Part shown: in pieces, positions 61,771-64,000 of the stretch
How the letters are laid out: every line of letters starts with the position of its first letter
Position numbering within the stretch: position 1 is the first letter of the stretch
DNA from: Vitis vinifera
Lineage: Eukaryota; Streptophyta; Magnoliopsida; Vitales; Vitaceae
Assembly (NCBI RefSeq): GCF_030704535.1
Contig: NC_081813.1
Coordinates: 528,501-592,500 of the forward strand
Reading direction: 5' to 3'
Length of the DNA stretch: 64,000 bases
Program-made: the position numbers and the translations under genes
Notes under the pieces: generated by a model
Seen by the model: the letters and a program-made list of their open reading frames with translations, nothing else
The model's database searches: none
What the model was told of the DNA's origin: nothing

Positions 61771-64000
61771 ATGGCAGCTGAACCGGTCAATGTGAATGAG
61801 TTCCAAGAACTGGCTAGACAATCACTTCCAAAAATGTACTATGATTTCTTCTCTGGGGGTGCTGAGGACCAGCACACACTAAGGGAGAACGTAGAAGCAT
61901 TTAGCAGAATCACGTAATGCTCTTGACCCGTTATTGTTCAAGTGGCTAACAAAATAAAACACTGAACTATCCTTTATTTATGGCTTCAGGTTTCATCCAA
62001 GAATTCTTGTGGATGTGAGCAAAATAGATATGTCAACTACTGTATTGGGTTTCAATATCTCATCACCGATTATGATTGCTCCAACTGCTATGCATAAGTT
62101 GGCACACCCTGAAGGTCTAAATACTCTTGCTAGAGGATTATCTTGAAATGTGATATGCAATATTTAGTACACTAGTGTTTTGTGTTGATTTCAGGAGAGA
62201 TTGCAACAGCCAGAGCAGCAGCTGCATGTAACACCATAATGGTACTAGTGTATCTTGGTTTTATCATATCAGCTTAGTCAAGATATTTGATCACTGAGTT
62301 ATTTTTCTCTACAGGTGTTATCCTTCATGTCTACCTGCACCGTGGAAGAAGTTGCTTCTAGCTGCAATGCTGTTCGATTCTTGCAATTATATGTATTCCA
62401 TTTTTCTTAAGCTCTACTGAATTCAAATTTCCTTCACGAACTTCCATTTTTCTTTAGCAGCATCAATTTTTGCCTTTTTTGCTTGGAATTTTATGATCCC
62501 AATTTTAGAATCTCAAGTTGGATTTGTTATCCATCTGCAAATAGGTATTTAAGAGAAGGGATGTATCAGCTCAGTTAGTGCAAAGAGCTGAAAGAAATGG
62601 ATTCAAGGCTATTGTTCTAACTGCTGATACTCCAAGACTTGGTCGAAGGGAGGCAGACATAAAAAACAGGTGAAACATCATCTCCTTCTCTGATACCTTT
62701 TTTCATTAACTACATGTTTATTCCCTTGGTAGTGCTATGATATGCATAACCTGATGGGATATGACATTGGTTTAGTCTATAAGAAAAAAATTTCTTTTCT
62801 ATCTTATGGACATTGGATTTGATTCGAAAAACTATATTGATTTTGAATATAAAAGTCAAGTTTTATATTTGCAATATCTAGTGCATCACATGGAAAAGTA
62901 TCTGTTACCAAACTTTTGCAGAATGGTCTCACCTCGGTTGAAGAATTTTGAAGGTCTCATATCAACTGAAGTTGTCACTGTAAGTAGAACAGTTGAATAA
63001 TATCTTCCAGTTTTGTACATTTTAAATTTTCCTAGAAGTAATGCATGAGCTTCTTTGCCCTTTTATTATTATTTTTTTGGTGGCACGTGAATCTAACAAA
63101 CAAGAAGCTTTTATACAACACTCTTAGGCCTCATTTGATATATATATATATATTTTTGGCTTTAGCCTGAAGCTGAAGTTGTTAACCATGATTTCAAAGG
63201 GTAATAATGGGAACTATGAAATTATTATTAAACATCAAGAACTTTTTTCATGAACTAGAAATGAGCTTCCATGAGAGACAACATTGTCCCTACTTCAGTG
63301 CAAGGCTTTTTTAGAGCTTGTTTTTAAAATTACCCCAAACACATAAGAAACACTTATTGGACTTTCAAACACTAGACTCACCCCAATCCCAGCCATTCCC
63401 TTTTCAGCTTGAGCCAAGGCCCAGGGTTGTGATTAGGTTTCATGCTGCTAATTGTACACTTAAATCTGGGGAAGTTTTTCTTTCATACATGCATATGATT
63501 GCATGCCACTTAAAGAGCACCTACCTTACAATTTAATGGAAAATTTATTGCCACAAAAAAAGTTCCTTGTTCCAGGACCACCATTGGGTTTAAATGGTGT
63601 GAGCTTGTATATTTATGAAAATGATATATTTGCTGAAATAAATACTGCTGCACAAGGTCTCCCTCTCTCTGTTTCTCTCTTTCTGGTTGCCATTTGGTCA
63701 AATTAGAACAGGCATACTCTTTTTGCTTATGAAATGCATAGAGAAATATGTTAACACTGCATATTGGATCCAAAATAAAGAGACTGTTTTATCTCATACT
63801 GCAGTTTACAATAGATTTGATGGGTGGAGACCCATGTTATTTGATCTAAATCATGACCATCAACTGGTTTACGTGAATACTTAAATCATATTGTGATACT
63901 TTTTAGAAAAAAACAATAATAATGATTTTGTTAAACTGTTTTTTAAAATTTTGCAGGACAAGGGTTCAAATATTGAAGCTTTAGCATCAGGAATGTTTGA
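61771..64000 (+). CDS. (S)-2-hydroxy-acid oxidase, HAOX type (copy 2, cut by window end)
   Basis: Tandem copy of the preceding oxidase. Visible exons: 61771-61913, 61990-62114, 62195-62241, 62315-62392, 62545-62669, 62922-62979, 63957-64000 (continues off window). Exon lengths equal those of copy 1, and all frames are open, so the gene looks functional as far as seen. Differences include S18, S28, VLGFNIS for ILGYKIS, TAMHK for TSLQK, and LTADTPR for LTVDTPR. It keeps F26, M110 and Y131. The His and Arg of the active site, and the C-terminal targeting signal, lie beyond the window. The intron before the last visible exon is longer than in copy 1 (977 against 594 bases), mainly through extra DNA at about 63221-63620. 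Confidence 0.92.
63221..63620. other. Extra 400-base segment in a HAOX copy 2 intron
   Basis: Copy 1 passes directly from its CAATGAAACG (53348) to TATTTGCTGAAACC; copy 2 has about 400 bases between the matching points. Nothing recognisable is coded. It is either an insertion in copy 2 or a loss in copy 1. Confidence 0.55.

Overview
The window is nuclear DNA of a flowering plant, most likely a core eudicot and most simply grapevine (Vitis). The evidence is long spliced genes with GT-AG introns, T-rich intron 3' ends, AT-rich intergenic DNA, plant-only families (CIP7-like, DUF936/CORD, plastid KAS II), plant repeats, and a miR164 hairpin. The species is an inference; the sequence does not name it.

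Layout, left to right. (1) 503-6425 (+): 3' part of a COP1-interacting-protein-7-like gene whose 5' exons lie off the left edge. (2) 8411-14466 (+): full-size ABCB transporter with a long His-rich/acidic N-terminal extension. (3) 16052-18726 (+): DUF936/CORD microtubule protein. (4) 19242-19348 (-): MIR164 hairpin. (5) 20236-23185 (-): AlkB-type 2-oxoglutarate dioxygenase. (6) 24396-30624: Ty1/copia element with two LTRs and a CCCTA target-site duplication. (7) 32172-34932 (+): SEC22 R-SNARE. (8) 36049-42087 (-): plastid KAS II with a LINE-inside-LINE nest in its last intron and a tandem-repeat leader. (9) 42088-46427: AT-rich intergenic. (10) 46428-49457 (+): SAP plus CCCH zinc-finger protein. 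(11) 51918-56764 and 61771-end (+): two tandem peroxisomal (S)-2-hydroxy-acid oxidase (HAOX-type) genes, the second cut by the right edge. A decayed piece of the CCCH gene lies between them, so the duplicated block ran from the CCCH 3' end through the oxidase.

The genes do not form one pathway. Links that can be made: KAS II makes C18 acyl chains in plastids and HAOX oxidises 2-hydroxy acids in peroxisomes; SEC22 acts in ER-Golgi traffic; CORD and CIP7-like act in the cytoskeleton and light signalling. Their neighbourhood resembles, from memory, Arabidopsis At3g14130-At3g14172 (HAOX, AlkB, HAOX, AlkB, CORD, CIP7-like), which suggests old conserved gene order. I reconstructed splice structures by eye from frame continuity; every exon junction listed keeps frame, but none has been checked against transcripts.

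I did not find a convincing unknown biological system. The most interesting items are the MIR164 locus beside the AlkB gene, the ABCB His-rich extension, the HAOX tandem block with its CCCH relic and decayed second finger, and the KAS II leader repeat that copies the start-codon context.
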